Position numbers and translations under genes: made by a program
Source of the DNA: Leuctra nigra
Lineage: Eukaryota > Arthropoda > Insecta > Plecoptera > Leuctridae
Length of the DNA: 64,000 nucleotides
NCBI GenBank assembly: GCA_934045905.1
Contig: OW203762.1
Span: 38,913,702 to 38,977,701 of the forward strand
Reading direction: 5' to 3'
Notes under the pieces: model-generated
The model's database searches: none
Told to the model about the DNA's origin: nothing
The model's input: only the letters and a program-made list of their open reading frames with translations
Shown: in pieces, positions 11,621 to 23,902 of the stretch
Layout: the number at the start of each line of letters is the position of its first letter
How positions within the stretch are numbered: the stretch's first letter is position 1

Positions 11621-14600
11621 TAGGAAAGTAATCACGATTTCTTTATAAATGTTATGGTAGGTAAGTATTGCCATCTGCTGTGTTTATCTTTTATATGCTT
11701 GATTTGATTACACTAATAACATGTATGTTTATAACACATATTACGAATTAGATCAAATAGATTACATATTTTTTTATACAGCACTATGTTGTTACGATTG
11801 TAGAAAGTGAACTATAGAGTTAACTACGCGGAGAAAAAAAATTATTCCAGTACTAAATTGCAAGACTTTACCGAAATATTATGCATTTTTCAAAGCATAA
11901 AAAAAAATCGATCCGTGACCCACGCATTGTACTTTTAACAAAATAAACTAACTCATTTGCAGTGATGTGTATTGAAGTTTCATAACTTTAAATAAATAAT
12001 CTGCTTACATTGAAATTTTCAGTGAAGTTCAGTTACTTATACATTAGAATTAGTAGTTTCTAAATTACACGTTGATATCTTCCCACCACTTGCCATAATT
12101 CGAATTGACCATTTTAATGACGTAAAAACTATTTTTATGAAAGAGTAGAATATAATGAACATTAAATATAAGTCCTACATCTGCCACCATTTGTAGATTT
12201 CAGACAATTTCTAATTTGGTACTCAATAAAGGAAATATTATAACATATAATGGATCATTACTAGAGGAAAGTTAACTTATTCAAGTATATTTTCAGATAT
12301 ATTGTTAACAAAATTTTACATTTGATTAGAATTATATTTGTTAGGTACCTAAATTCCAGTGGTAATTTCGATTTTACATAAAGTAGGGAATCCTGCATCA
12401 AAGACGCGTACTCAAACCGTGTTTTGAAAGACTGGTTCTGTGTTCTTCACAGAGAGAGTCTGTACGTATGCGTAAGTGATTCTGTGTCTCTGAATGTCCG
12501 TGTTGTTAATGATGGTGACTTTTCTAAATAGCTCCTTTGTGCAAATTAATGTTCTATCATGTTAATAAAAAGTGTTATTAGAGAATGTTACTTATTCCTA
12601 CTGGATATATCTCAAAATCATTTGTTGGATTTGAAAGAAACTTGATGTACACGTTATTCTAAACCAAAAGGTGCATAGAATAATATTGGCCTCACTTTCA
12701 CCGTTCACACAGCGATGTTTTCGGTTACTAAATTTGCTTAATATTCTTGTTTGCTTCGTTTGGGCAGAGTATGAATTATTATTGAGACAGAAAGTTGGCC
12801 ATAAAGAGTAAATTATTACGATGAAAGAAGATGGAAGACCCGTCAGAGGAAGTGAACTAAGCGCAAGGGAACTCGATTTCATGCCAAACGGCGATATAAA
12901 ACGCTGTTGCAATCAATTCATATTTCATTATCACATCACGTGATGCGAAGGGGTGGGGGGAAGGGGGGTAAATTAGGAGACTAGATTTTGTCCGAATATA
13001 AGAGAGCATACTGAGGTAAGTTGGATCAACGTAACCTCCTCTAGTTGATCATGATAGTGAGGCTTGGCGTGATGGACGCTTGGCCCTGGCGCTGAACACG
13101 TGATCTGTAGAGGGGGGGGGGGCTTAAGTTCCAGCACGAGCTTTCTTTATTCGCGAAATATGTGATTGTTGAGGCTGAGTTTTTGTTTGAATTTGATTCA
13201 TTTTGTTGTTTTGTTACGTTATCAGTGAGAAGAATCTGCTGAGATGGTTGGATATATCATGAGAAACATTTTGTATGTAGGAAATTATTTCATATAAATG
13301 AGGGCAGATAAAAAATTTAGTTATGTTTGATTTTTAGTAATCAGACAGAATTGGGAAGTATTTTGATAACACTGACAAAATGTTATCAATATAACTCATA
13401 AAAGATCTTGAAAGGTTCAATGCTGTTGTAGTTTTGATGTTAAAGTCGGTGTTTCGTTATTTTTATGGCCAGAAACTACCTCAATTAAATGGAATTCCAA
13501 ACACTTCCTTCAGGTCATTAAATCAGCCCTCAGGCAGTGGCTAAGAGTTTGGCGGAAAAGATTTCATCAAAGAAATGTTAAGATTATGACAACGACAATG
13601 CAATCATTATGATCAGATTTCAGTTTAGAATTACCAACAAAATGTATTGTGTAATGCAAAACGCAACATTCTCGCCCAACTAAAATTAAAATATTAAAAA
13701 ATCGTGTCAAAATATCTGATTAATAAATCAAAATAAGAAGCAGTTAATCATTGCATTGCCAAATTTCATTACACTTTTCATAATTACCCACACATGAGCT
13801 TTATCTATCTACTGTTACTCTGGACATGTTTAATAACATCATATATTACTTTATGATTCGACCAGTCTAGTCACCACAATTCGAATTTCATTTTGCGTTC
13901 AAATCCACACACACTCGTTATTTTTATGCGTGTCACGCAATATCTGCTAAATTATAAATAATAAAGCGTTAAATATTATTATTGTCCGGCATTTAATTTT
14001 ACATCCCTATATTGAGCGCATCGGGTTTTATATGCATATGCTCGAAACATATTTTATTGGGACAATAAATAAAATTAAAGCATTTCGTTGTTCCTGGCTC
14101 ATGTACGAAAATAAATGAATGGCATTATTATTCGATATTGCTGGCAATGCACATTACGAGTTATATTGTGTCGCCATATTTGAAATTATTTCCTGTGAGG
14201 CTTTGAATTATTATACAACCTGCAGACCCTAATTAGCTGGTTCAAGTGGCTGCATAATGTGTGGAGGGCTTAGAAGAGTGCACTTTTGATTGTAACTAGA
14301 AGGTTATAAAGTTTTTTCCTTTCAGAATACAGACTGTGGGATTTTACGATGCATCCATCACTGAAAAGTCCAGGATTAAAACCGAGTTTTAGAGATAGTT
14401 TTAAAAATCAATCCGAATTCACAAACTGTTGGCTGTTCAGTTAACAAAACAGAAATTTAAAGCTGGAATACTACTAATAATTTAACTTTTCCCGGACTTT
14501 TTCCCAAAAATTTAAATCCCTATATAATTAGGGCAAAAGCTATCACAATAATATATTATTTTTTTTAGATTAAATGTGTACTTACGGAATCATATGGTTG

Positions 14601-14690
14601 AACAAAACCTCAGCTATGGTTTTTATAATACCTACGCTGTTTCAAAATTATACTGCTCTTTTTGGGATAAGAGCTGTACGACGTTTACCA
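11621..14690. other. No gene recognised; scattered repeats
   Basis: AT-rich. Holds a minus-strand copy of a dispersed repeat (12172-12235), a TCACGTGA palindrome within CACATCACGTGATG (12936-12943), G-runs near 12950-12970, and a run of 13 or so G at about 13113. No coding frame is supported. Confidence 0.55.
12172..12235 (-). repeat. Copy of dispersed ACAAATGGTGGCAGATG repeat
   Basis: On the minus strand this reads TAGAAATTGTCTGAAATC followed by TACAAATGGTGGCAGATG and TAGGA. It aligns over about 60 bp with 17890-17955 (plus), with few differences. Element class unknown. Confidence 0.75.
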
Positions 14691-14914
14691 CTAATATATA
14701 ATATCGTTTTTTGATTTTTAAGGAGTATTTGTTATTACTCCAGTCGTATTACTTTGTAATCCATATATATGTCTTTATTCAGAATAAGGTCACCAAAAAC
14801 ATTATGATATTCTGTAAATGAACTGCAAATTTAAAATATTTGACCTATGATGGGATTCGGGCCCACAACCTTTAGATTGCCGGTATAATGCTCTACCAAT
14901 TGAGCAACGGAGAA
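14690..14914 (-). repeat. Candidate tRNA-derived SINE (degenerate)
   Basis: The first 74 bases on the minus strand (14914 to 14841) look like a tRNA: a D-arm GCTC...GAGC, an anticodon-like loop CCGGCAA, and a T-arm GTGGG...CCCAT with loop CCCGAAT. It is unlikely to be functional: the acceptor halves do not pair, position 33 is C instead of U, and the T loop has lost TTC. An AT-rich tail with no coding capacity follows, as in tRNA-derived SINEs. The 3' limit near 14690 is a guess. It contains the 15-mer at 14732-14746 shared with 8954-8968. Confidence 0.5.
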
Positions 14915-15395
14915 TCATTCAAATTGGCAGTTTTCGTTGGCAATTCTAAGTTGTAAATATTTTTCAGGAAAGTCTGCGGATCAATTCTAAGAAACTTGAA
15001 TGTTCATTGTCGAGATCCAGTAGGTGGATAAGTCCATGAGCTTATTTAGTAATAGCAACTCTATTGTGTAGATTGAACTGTGGTATTGTGTACGTAGTGA
15101 CAAAGCCGCGTTGGCGTATGACGGGGCAAACAATCAACTCGAAACCAGTGACAATCGATCGAACATTGTTGATAATCTTGCTACTTAACTACCTTTATTC
15201 TGAACCTTGATTGATTCTCTAAATAAATGATATACAATTAAGCTTAAAATGTGATATTTATTTCAAATGTTGCGTATCGCTCTTGGTCAATCATACAAAT
15301 TCTACTAATTTTTAAGAAACATAATTTTATTATAGGAAAACTTTAAAAGAAGATTTTTTTTTATATATGAGAATATTATTACACCCTACCATAAT

Positions 15396-15479
15396 AATGG
15401 CATGACTTCTAGATTTTTCTGATTTTTCTTATTTTTTTTATTTTTCTTAATGGCACGACTTCTAGATTTTTCTTATTGG
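15396..15479. repeat. Tandem duplication around GACTTCTAGATTTTTCT
   Basis: AATGGCATGACTTCTAGATT at about 15397 is repeated as AATGGCACGACTTCTAGATT at about 15450, separated by T-rich sequence. A local duplication of about 53 bp, seen directly. Confidence 0.7.
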
Positions 15480-16825
15480 AAAGGCATGATCCGTGTCTGT
15501 CTATATAATCACCCAAATATTAAGCATTCCACATCGTGCACATAACTGAGACTTATATAATTGAATGCATTATGTCAAGTATTATAATGTTTCAGAGAAA
15601 CATTATGTTTCTCCGTGGCCTGCTAGCTCGCTTGGAAACAAGTAATGAGAGTTTTGATGTACGAGTAGATAGACACGATACCAAAGATGCTCTAATTTTC
15701 ACCCAAGTGCTAGGAAGCTCCTTAATTACAAACCCATTCAGCATATAAAATGCACGCCTCACAAGAAGTTCACATGACAATTATCGCCATCGTGTTATAA
15801 TTACATCATGTACAATAAGCACTGATAGTCCTTCAGCGTTCAATACGATCTAACCAAGAGCATACAGTTGAACAAAAACAAAATGGCGTCACATAATTGT
15901 ATCATTGCTAAGCATTTGCATATTCATGCAAGTAGTTAACATTAATTCATGCTAAAACTTACACTATGACAGAACATTATTCAAATCCTAGAGAACTTGT
16001 GTAGGATTCTCTCTGTGTGTGTATATAAATTCATCCAAAACCAAAATGGTTGGTGTGTTTAATATTGTTTGAGCGAATTACGTGTTTGTGTAATCTCGGA
16101 GTTACGACCAACAAGTGAAAGTGGCAACGATAAGGACTCGGTTGGTTGGTTAAGGGGGTTGGGGGGAGGTTAATAAAGGTCACCCATCCTGATCGTATCT
16201 TGAGAGTAAACGGTGGCGAACCTAGCGGCTAGTTCGGTGTTTACCTCACAACTCTTGAGACCCGTGAGACCCGTTAGCCAATCACACGCGTGTCTTTGTG
16301 TCCCATCTGCTTTGTAGATACGCCTAGGAGAGCATTGGACGCGCGCTATCTGCTACTAGCATCTTTCTAACCCTCGAGACTACAATGTTGGGAGCAAGCA
16401 ACTACATGCTGGTAGGCATTCACGTGCTGGAAACAGTGGGTAAACTCATGTAAGCTCTTCAGTCATTAAGCGGTACTAAATCTGAGATTCCAGTTTTCAT
16501 AGAGTTGGAGACTCAATGGCTTCAATTGGGAAACAATAGTTTCTATATAATGGATGTATATTACCGGAATCTTCATAATGTGTTGTTCTGGACTTATTGA
16601 GTCTCTAAAGTTTCTTTAAAATGGCGTTTAAAATCCTCGGTTTGTGACCAGAAGACAACATTTGATTTGTGGAGGCAAACATCTCTTCGTGGTGGCCAAA
16701 TTAGATTTGATCCAATTTAAAAGCAGAATAAATTCCTGTATGCGAGTATCTAATAATTTTATATACTTAGTACGTAAAAGAAAGATTATGCAGAGTAATG
16801 TTGTGTATTATTATGAAATGATATT

Positions 16826-16872
16826 ATTCTTTTTTATTTATTTACTTATTTATTTATATATTTATTTATTAA
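16826..16872. repeat. (TTTA)n microsatellite
   Basis: Runs of TTTATTTATTTA with single interruptions. Seen directly. Confidence 0.8.
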
Positions 16873-17270
16873 CTATCACGACTTTGAACTAATACAATTT
16901 AGTGACTTCAGACAAACAATATATAAGTTCATATGAATACACTTTATTATTTATCTTATTATATCACAATATGATTATTGAGCTAGCGACTCCTTTTGGC
17001 TCTTTTGTCACAGAAAGAAAAATATCTTCATATTTGTTGAAAATTTAAATTGTTCCCATCACATTGAAATTGTGCATGGGCATCAAGATCTACATATTAT
17101 AATAAATATAAAAGTTCAGCCAAATGTTTTGAACTTATTGACTTATTAACTTTCTAATTTTTTGAAATGTGTGTCCAAATTAATCTCTCTTAATCATATG
17201 CACCTTGACCACTTCCAGAGTGTATGGATGACGAACAAGGTGATAATGAAGTGCACGAGTTGCACTTATC

Positions 17271-17318
17271 GGTGCTCGCTTATTAGATGATTAGACCATT
17301 ACATTGAGCGTTTTCCTA
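17271..17318 (+). repeat. Solo copy of a dispersed terminal repeat
   Basis: GGTGCTCGCTTATTAGATGA, then ATTGAGCGTTTTCCTA, matches the reverse complement of the left end of the 47638-49130 element (GCTCGCT...AACGCG...ACTGAGCGTTTTCCTA). It also matches 35958-36044 and, less well, 49052-49130. No interior is recognised beside it, so this may be a solo or decayed terminus. Confidence 0.6.
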
Positions 17319-20300
17319 ATTATTTTTCATTGAATGAGTAAATATAGTACTCAATCGCTTATGTAGAGTCATTAATTTAGAAATAAGCTTAATTCTCAGA
17401 AGAATAATACATGGGTACATGGGTCATATCAAAGAAAATACAGCTGAAAAGCAAACATAGGTTCGGTATGAAACTTGTAAACAAAACAGCCGTTGGGAGA
17501 AAGTACCTCTGCACGGGTATACCGTCCTCCCCGAGGAGTCTGTGTTTACAGTTCTGGATCTGTGTTTACCGCGGCACATGGAAGCTGGGCTGGACCATGG
17601 AATCTCCAGGGTGACATCGCAAGCAACATGGATCGTTCTTGCGTAACTCACTTGCTTCCAATGCAAATACATACTGTGAACAGACAGCTTGTTTATACAT
17701 AGCTTTGATGGTATGGACTGTCGGGAAAAACAGAGTGGACTTTTGGTGATTATGTAGTCAGATTCCCTGGTCAGACTCGAGGTAAGGGAGTTCCTACTTG
17801 AGTGGATGTTGATGACGATAGGTAGGTCCTGGTGAGATTTAAAAAAAAAAAATGCGTCTAAATTTTTTGATATTGTGTGAAAATATTTTCTTCATTAAGT
17901 TCCTAAATAGAAATTTTCTGAAATCTACAAATGGTGGCAGATGTAGGATTATTATTAATTTTCGTTTTATATATTTATATAACAAAAATATTTTGTTTGC
18001 GACATTTAAGTATGATAGAAAATTGTCAAAGCGAATTATTGGAAGCGGTGGGAACATGTCAACGTGCAATTTAGAAACTTATAATTATTGTCTTGAAATA
18101 TAATTCATAATCTTACATGAGTAAGCATCGAGCTCATTTATGACTCAAGCAAGATTATATAACGTTGAATATTGCGTATATCAAGCATAAAATGTAATTT
18201 CTCTGTACCGTCCAATTGATCCCAATTGATTATCAATTTAATCAACATAAAATTGTAGCAACCCGAAGGTATTTCTAACCTCACTCGTAAAATCGTTCAC
18301 TGCACTACATCGCTGCTCGTCGCCGTTCACTGACAGATAATTAAAAATAATGACGGGTATATTATTTTGATAAATTCTGATATCGAAGCTGACATTTTCA
18401 TCGTGTTATCAGAGCGTTTTCTCGGGGCCCGGTAGGCAGGGATTCGTCGACTCCCTCGAGGATTCCGAGAGAAACTAATAATATATCACGGTGAGTTTCG
18501 CAAAGACCTTGCGCCCCTCTCACCCCTCGGCAATCGCGAACACATGAAAAATTCACTCAAGTCAAACATGTCCCGGTATCAGTGGAGCTTCATATAACAA
18601 AGATCGAAAACTCCATTTTGGATTTAATATTTCAACACTTCTCCCCCTGCCCCTCCTCAAACTATGATGACGTATAGAGAGATGACGAAGTGAGTCGACC
18701 CGAGGTTGCAAAATTGTGTGTTATTAAGTGTATTAATGTTTAATCACTTGACTTTCAGGATCAATACAGAGTACCATTTGATATCCACTAAAGTTTGTCA
18801 TGTGTATTTCGAACCGATCAAAAGGCAACTGTATTTACTTCAATTATAATATTATAATACTGTCATCTTTGGATCAAGAAATTTGAAGAGACATTTTTAT
18901 TTTGAGATTGTGTGTTTATTTTATAAGGACAAACTCAAAATAATGGAGTTATGGATTAAATGCATGATTTTCTAACTCTGAATTCCTTATGTACTCTTGT
19001 TGAAAGAAAAATCCTCTCTACAATAATGCATTATTCCGTTTTACAATCAAATGAAACCCGAAGCAAGTTAGTACCATTAGATTGATGGAAGATATAAGTT
19101 TGCGTAATCTTATATTTTCAGGAACCAACATGGAGCAATAAATCATTAAAAAATCACATATTTCGATGCAACAATTTAAGATAACATAATATCAAAATAA
19201 CATATTTTCTCACTCAAATAAATTTTCAACTCATGGCACAGAATTACGTTTAATGTGTTAATATTTCATCTTTTTCTAGTATAAAATGCAATAAACCGAG
19301 TACAGCGAGCTCCGTGCACTTGCCACCCTACATAAATCCTCTTGTACCGTATAATCAAATATCTTTATCGGGTTTCCATTGTGCAAAACTTTAACTGAGT
19401 TTCTCTCGCAATCAAAAATGGCGTCACTGAAAGATCCTAGAATGTGAAAAATATATATACTGCCATTGACAAAACTTTAAGTGAGGCGGCTTCGACGCAA
19501 TTTACAAAGTGAAAGAGTAATTTCAGCCCAGCAAATAGCGAAGGATGAAAACAGAGTGCACAATTTCTATTTATTTTATGCAAAAGAGTTCAAAGGTCCT
19601 TGGAGCTGCGATATTGCAATTTGTCGCCAGAATGCATTTTACATCGCCAAAAGAACGGCTCATCCGTAAACGTGTGCACAATTTACTGTTCTGCTTAACA
19701 TATTTCTTTATTTTTACAAGTATAATTGTTTACACGGAAATTAACACTATAATATATATGTCAACTGTGATTACATTTTTACTCAAACATAGCTGATGAA
19801 TACAAATTGGCATAAGTGTTTAATTCCATATTAACATTATTACGGTTCAATCACTTCATAAAAATGTCGTAATATTAAACACAAACTAGTTAGGTATTAA
19901 TTACCGTCGCTTTTATGCGCCTCTCGACGTTCTTTAAACTGAACTATTAATTTTATTGCAATTACGTCTAGTTGCTATACTTCACATTGAACATTCGAAA
20001 CATGCTCGAAACATGAAACATTTTTGCGCTTAAATTCTAGGAAGTACTATTAAAATGCGCTCAACATTGCCTTTTTGTTATACATCTCATATTTCACATG
20101 ATGATGCTTTGAAATCCTAATTACCTTGTGTTCGATATCATAGCATGCATATTTGCTATTCCAGTCTATAAACGAAATACAAACATGTGATACACGAATG
20201 TGTCATTTCTGCTCTTCACACTTCTATTAGCACTATTCCCAGTTTTCCAAATAGTTTTGTTGCTACATGTAGGTCAGGATGTTGTATGATCACGCTGAAA

Positions 20301-21344
20301 TTTTGCATATTAAAATGAATCCAAACCACTTCCTTTAAACCAATTTTTCTCTAATAGGTTACACAATTAAATTGGACAAACTTATTGTTTGACCCAAAAT
20401 AGTGTTCTTAGTTTTATAGAGACAGTTATTCTTATACAATTTTAAGTCAAATTGGTGAAAAATGTATGACTGATGTTATTAACTGATCAAAAATATTATA
20501 ATGATATTTACAACTGGATATCTCTCCACATTGTAAGGCTGTGGTTCTTGTACTTCTTGTCGAATGTCTACAGATAGGATAACGCTTATCAATGCGTTTT
20601 ACCTAGTCACAAATGTAATCATATTTGCATAAAAAATATATCAGTAATGATGTTAGTACGTACTGCCAAATTCACGTAAAAAATAACATACTTGATGTTG
20701 ATACGTATACTTAATTCACTACAAGAATTTGACATTTCGTATGTATAGAGCAAATTTCTCGGTTATATAAAAAAATAAGTAACATAACACTATAAAGACA
20801 TTATTCTACGTGGTTTACAAATATTTATCTGAGAAGCAGTATTAATTATGTGACTACTTATCCATCATTTCTTAGAAACGAATCGCTAGGCTAGGTATCT
20901 TCACTAGGTTTCATTGTTACAATGTGACCATCGGGGTTAAATAATTGTGAAATTAACGTTAAGAAAGGTATACAACTAGTTTTATTTTACATGCAATACA
21001 TATCGATACATATACAATATTGAGACCCACAAAGTTGATTTTGATCAGAGACCAAATAAAGGACCCTGGAAAGTCAAAATTATTCTTAAAAAATCTTGTA
21101 TTTTTTAAAATAATTTACTTTCATCTCATTGTCAATGGTGCTTCAAAGAATCATTAATTTAAAATAAATTAACGTTTCGTGATGCGAAGGAAAATTCTCT
21201 CAATTAAGTGTAGTATTAGAGTAATGTTCTGTCGTCATTAAATAGCAAAAAGTATACAGATAGATAAATACAATTTGGAAGACAATCTCTGTTTTGTGTA
21301 GGACAGTTCTAGTAGTAAGAGTATTCATGCTCAGCGTGTTGCCT
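17319..21344. other. No gene recognised
   Basis: AT-rich, holding a copy of the dispersed repeat at 17890-17955 and a poly-A run near 17840. A GC-rich stretch at 18410-18540 contains a donor-like CACG|GTGAGT near 18490, but no supported frame leads to it. A taggataACGCTTATCAATGCG phrase near 20577 faintly resembles the 17271 terminal repeat. Otherwise nothing. Confidence 0.5.
17890..17955 (+). repeat. Copy of dispersed ACAAATGGTGGCAGATG repeat
   Basis: TAGAAATTTTCTGAAATC followed by TACAAATGGTGGCAGATG and TAGGATT. It is the plus-strand partner of 12172-12235 and the two align for about 60 bp. Confidence 0.75.
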
Positions 21345-21346
21345 AC

Positions 21347-21451
21347 CTTAGCAGGAGTCGTTCCTCCAGACGGGCTGCTGTTGTTAGTACCAAGCGTGCC
21401 AGCTGCTAGCGGTGGGGCAAAGTTAGGCACTGAGAAGGGTACGAACAACAT
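21347..21451 (-). CDS. Candidate first coding exon, unrecognised gene
   Basis: An ATG at 21449-21451 (minus strand) opens 35 codons, starting MLFVPFSVPNFAPPLAAG and ending in TPAK. The frame stops exactly at AAG|GTAGGC, a good splice donor (GT at 21345-21346), in phase 0. The composition is Pro/Ala/Ser/Thr-rich with GC-rich codons, unlike the AT-rich surroundings. The same frame stays open upstream to about 21865 (over 130 more codons) but holds no ATG there, so that part is either 5' UTR or belongs to an upstream exon. Downstream exons would lie at lower coordinates, and I could not find one inside the window. The gene is not recognised; low-complexity N-termini like this are common in insect regulatory proteins, but that is only analogy. 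Confidence 0.4.
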
Positions 21452-22350
21452 CGGTGCTGCCGTGTTGAGATTCGACGCCACCGACGCCGCCGTGGCCGCG
21501 TCGCCCGGGTCCTCGTCGCCGCCGGTCCGACAACGGCACAAGTCCAGCTGAGTGGGCAGGACGTGGCCTCTATTCGCGGCAGGTGTCACGTGCACCTGTT
21601 GGTAGAGTTGTTGCGGAGGATAGGGCGACGCTCGTACTGTGGAAGCCACTCTTAAGCCTCGAGTCGCAGCCGGCGAAGACACTCCACACTCGGCACACGG
21701 AGTTCGTCGACGGCGAGGTTGCCACACGGCGCAAGGGTACACCCCTACGAGGCTGTACCCTTCGAGTGCCGGTGATGGAGCCAAGGCAGCTGTTGACGTG
21801 ACACGTGAATGAAGGCGACACCTCGATTTAGAACAGTTCACGAGCTTGATGTACCTCTTCTTGATGTTCTCTTTAACTTTATCTTATCACAGAGACTGCG
21901 TGAACACTTGTTTCTAAGATGTCATCACTCGAGATGAGTTTTTATTATCACAGAGTTGGAGTCCTCGCGTGAGAGTGACTGCCGTGCGTCGTGTCACGTG
22001 GCCGTGTCAAAGAGAGAGACAAGAGAGAAGAGAGACAGAGAGAGAAGTGTGACGAATCTCTCAACACATATCGTCGTCGACGTGAGCTGTACGACGTGGT
22101 CGGAACGACGGAGGGTGCAGACGAGGCGCACCGATGAGGAGTTGAGAGCGGAATAACGGGTGACTGGCTGGCTCTCCCTCGTCGACGTCGACCGAGTGAG
22201 AGAGAGAGAGAGGGAGGGTGGCGGTAGCGTGCCTCGCAGTACAACGCCAGCGCAATCAATGATATACACAACGCGGCGGCGGTACAAACCAAGACCTGTC
22301 TTAACACTTCCACTCGATATTCGACGGTCGACGTCGCGGTGCTTCACTTG
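21452..22350 (-). promoter_or_regulatory. GC/CpG-rich 5' leader and promoter candidate
   Basis: About 900 bp of GC- and CpG-rich DNA, by far the richest in the window, directly upstream of the candidate exon. It holds GA/CT-rich tracts on the minus-strand sense (22011-22048 and the GAGAGA run at 22198-22212), resembling GAGA-type promoter elements known in insects. Several overlapping minus frames (for example 21948-22313 and 21994-22347) have arginine/serine-rich, repeat-like products and are best read as leader sequence or upstream ORFs. I cannot place the transcription start. A transcribed CpG-rich region on either strand remains possible. Confidence 0.35.
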
Positions 22351-23881
22351 ACGGACTCTTCTTCAAATACATCGACGAGATGTCAACATTTTCATGCACT
22401 CAACACCTAGTTTTCATTTCAGAAAGAATTCTACAAACTATGATTAAATTTGCATGGAAATTTAAAGTTATAATGGGATTGAACTTAGTTTTACCAGCTT
22501 CGGCTAACTCATTTACATTTTCATTAACAGAATATTTACCTATTTACGTTACATGATTTTAGAAAAAAAATCAAGCAGAAAGATTGTTCTGGAATCATAA
22601 TTAACTTTAAGGGCGTCACTGGTACTTCAAACTTGAACACACAGCAATAACTGATGAAATTGCTGCAGCTTTTGCTTGATTAGAAGTCGTCGAAACTAAA
22701 CAACGAATAAACTGCACACGGTTTTGTTATACCGTCAGTTGTGATACGTGACTGTGAATGAGCTCGAGTCTGAGCTGACAATGTTTTGTTTCTGAATCAT
22801 ACTTTTTAAGAATATTTCCAATAAATCTCTCTCCAATACAGTAAAGTATAACCTAACAGTTCCTTTGAAAGCAGAATTACACCATTTAAATATTATGTGA
22901 TTTACTTAGATGTATATGAACGATTGAACCAGCGACAAGCAACCAATTGTATTTGAATTCTCGTATTTATCGTGTTCAATGGCTTAGAAATCCATCAAGC
23001 TCGTCGCCAAATTCCAACCACCGGGCGTTGTATGTCTATATATATACATGGTTGGCAATAATTGGCTTCATCCCCTGAAGTCAGAAGACTCTGAGGAATT
23101 GGCGCTCTGCAGCAATTTGCATCCACAATTCGGCTAGACGTGAAGCTGAGAACGTAGAGCGCAGATCTAAAGAGATGATGTGACGGGGACGGGAATCTTA
23201 AGTCAATAGATAACTTCTCGTCTTTCACGGAAAATTACGTTCCCCGAACGTTAATTGTAGCCAACTTTTTGATGAAGGGGTTGTGGGAGGTGGGAGGTGT
23301 TGCAGATATAATACCTACACTCAATCTTATCAAGAATGAACCTTTGTAAAATGTAAATTGTAATTATTCAGATTTCGTTCTAACTTACGATATTACATCC
23401 CAAAACTTAACATTCTTGTAATTACGCATATTTTTAAGATATATCGCTATTAGAATCATCCTTCTCTACAGGTAAGATGTGTTATGTACGAGTGTCACGA
23501 AAATGTAATAAGAGACGACGTATAAGTTTCAGAACAAAAGTTTTTCACTAAAATTAGTCGAGGTCCCATGGTATATTATGAAAGTAATATACATTATCTA
23601 ATTCGTCATACCTCATACATAATGTTAGCGCATTAACACCAACTGAGAGCATGTCACGCTAACATTATTTGGAAATTGTAGTATAAGAAGTTCAGGGAAG
23701 AGACAAAATATATTTTACAGTTTTACTGTTTCCAACTCTAAACACTCTGCAGTAAAAAAATTATGAAACAATGTGATATTTACCCCGTGTACTTTTTATT
23801 TGTCCAATCTATCTTTGTTGGTCTTTGAACTTGGGGGATGTCTCCTGGACCACATTATCTCTCACCACGCAACCACTTGTG

Positions 23882-23902
23882 CCCCCCCCCCCCCCCCCCC
23901 CC
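23882..23902. repeat. Poly-C tract, 21 bases
   Basis: An uninterrupted run of 21 C. Such runs are unstable and error-prone in sequencing, so the length is uncertain. Confidence 0.9.

Larger units (their letters stand above)
14915..17270. other. No gene recognised; short repeats
   Basis: Contains a short tandem duplication (15396-15479), a (TTTA)n tract (16826-16872), and an imperfect hairpin built from GTAAAC...GAACCTAGC and GCTAGTTCGGTGTTTAC at about 16208-16240. The region 16200-16390 is more GC-rich and could be regulatory, but no exon is evident. Confidence 0.5.

Noticed and set aside
21200..21841. 213-codon minus-strand frame as a complete protein
   Set aside because: It starts at GTG, has no ATG before the MLFVPF position, and reads straight through a good splice donor into AT-rich sequence. 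Only the ATG-to-donor segment is kept as a candidate exon.
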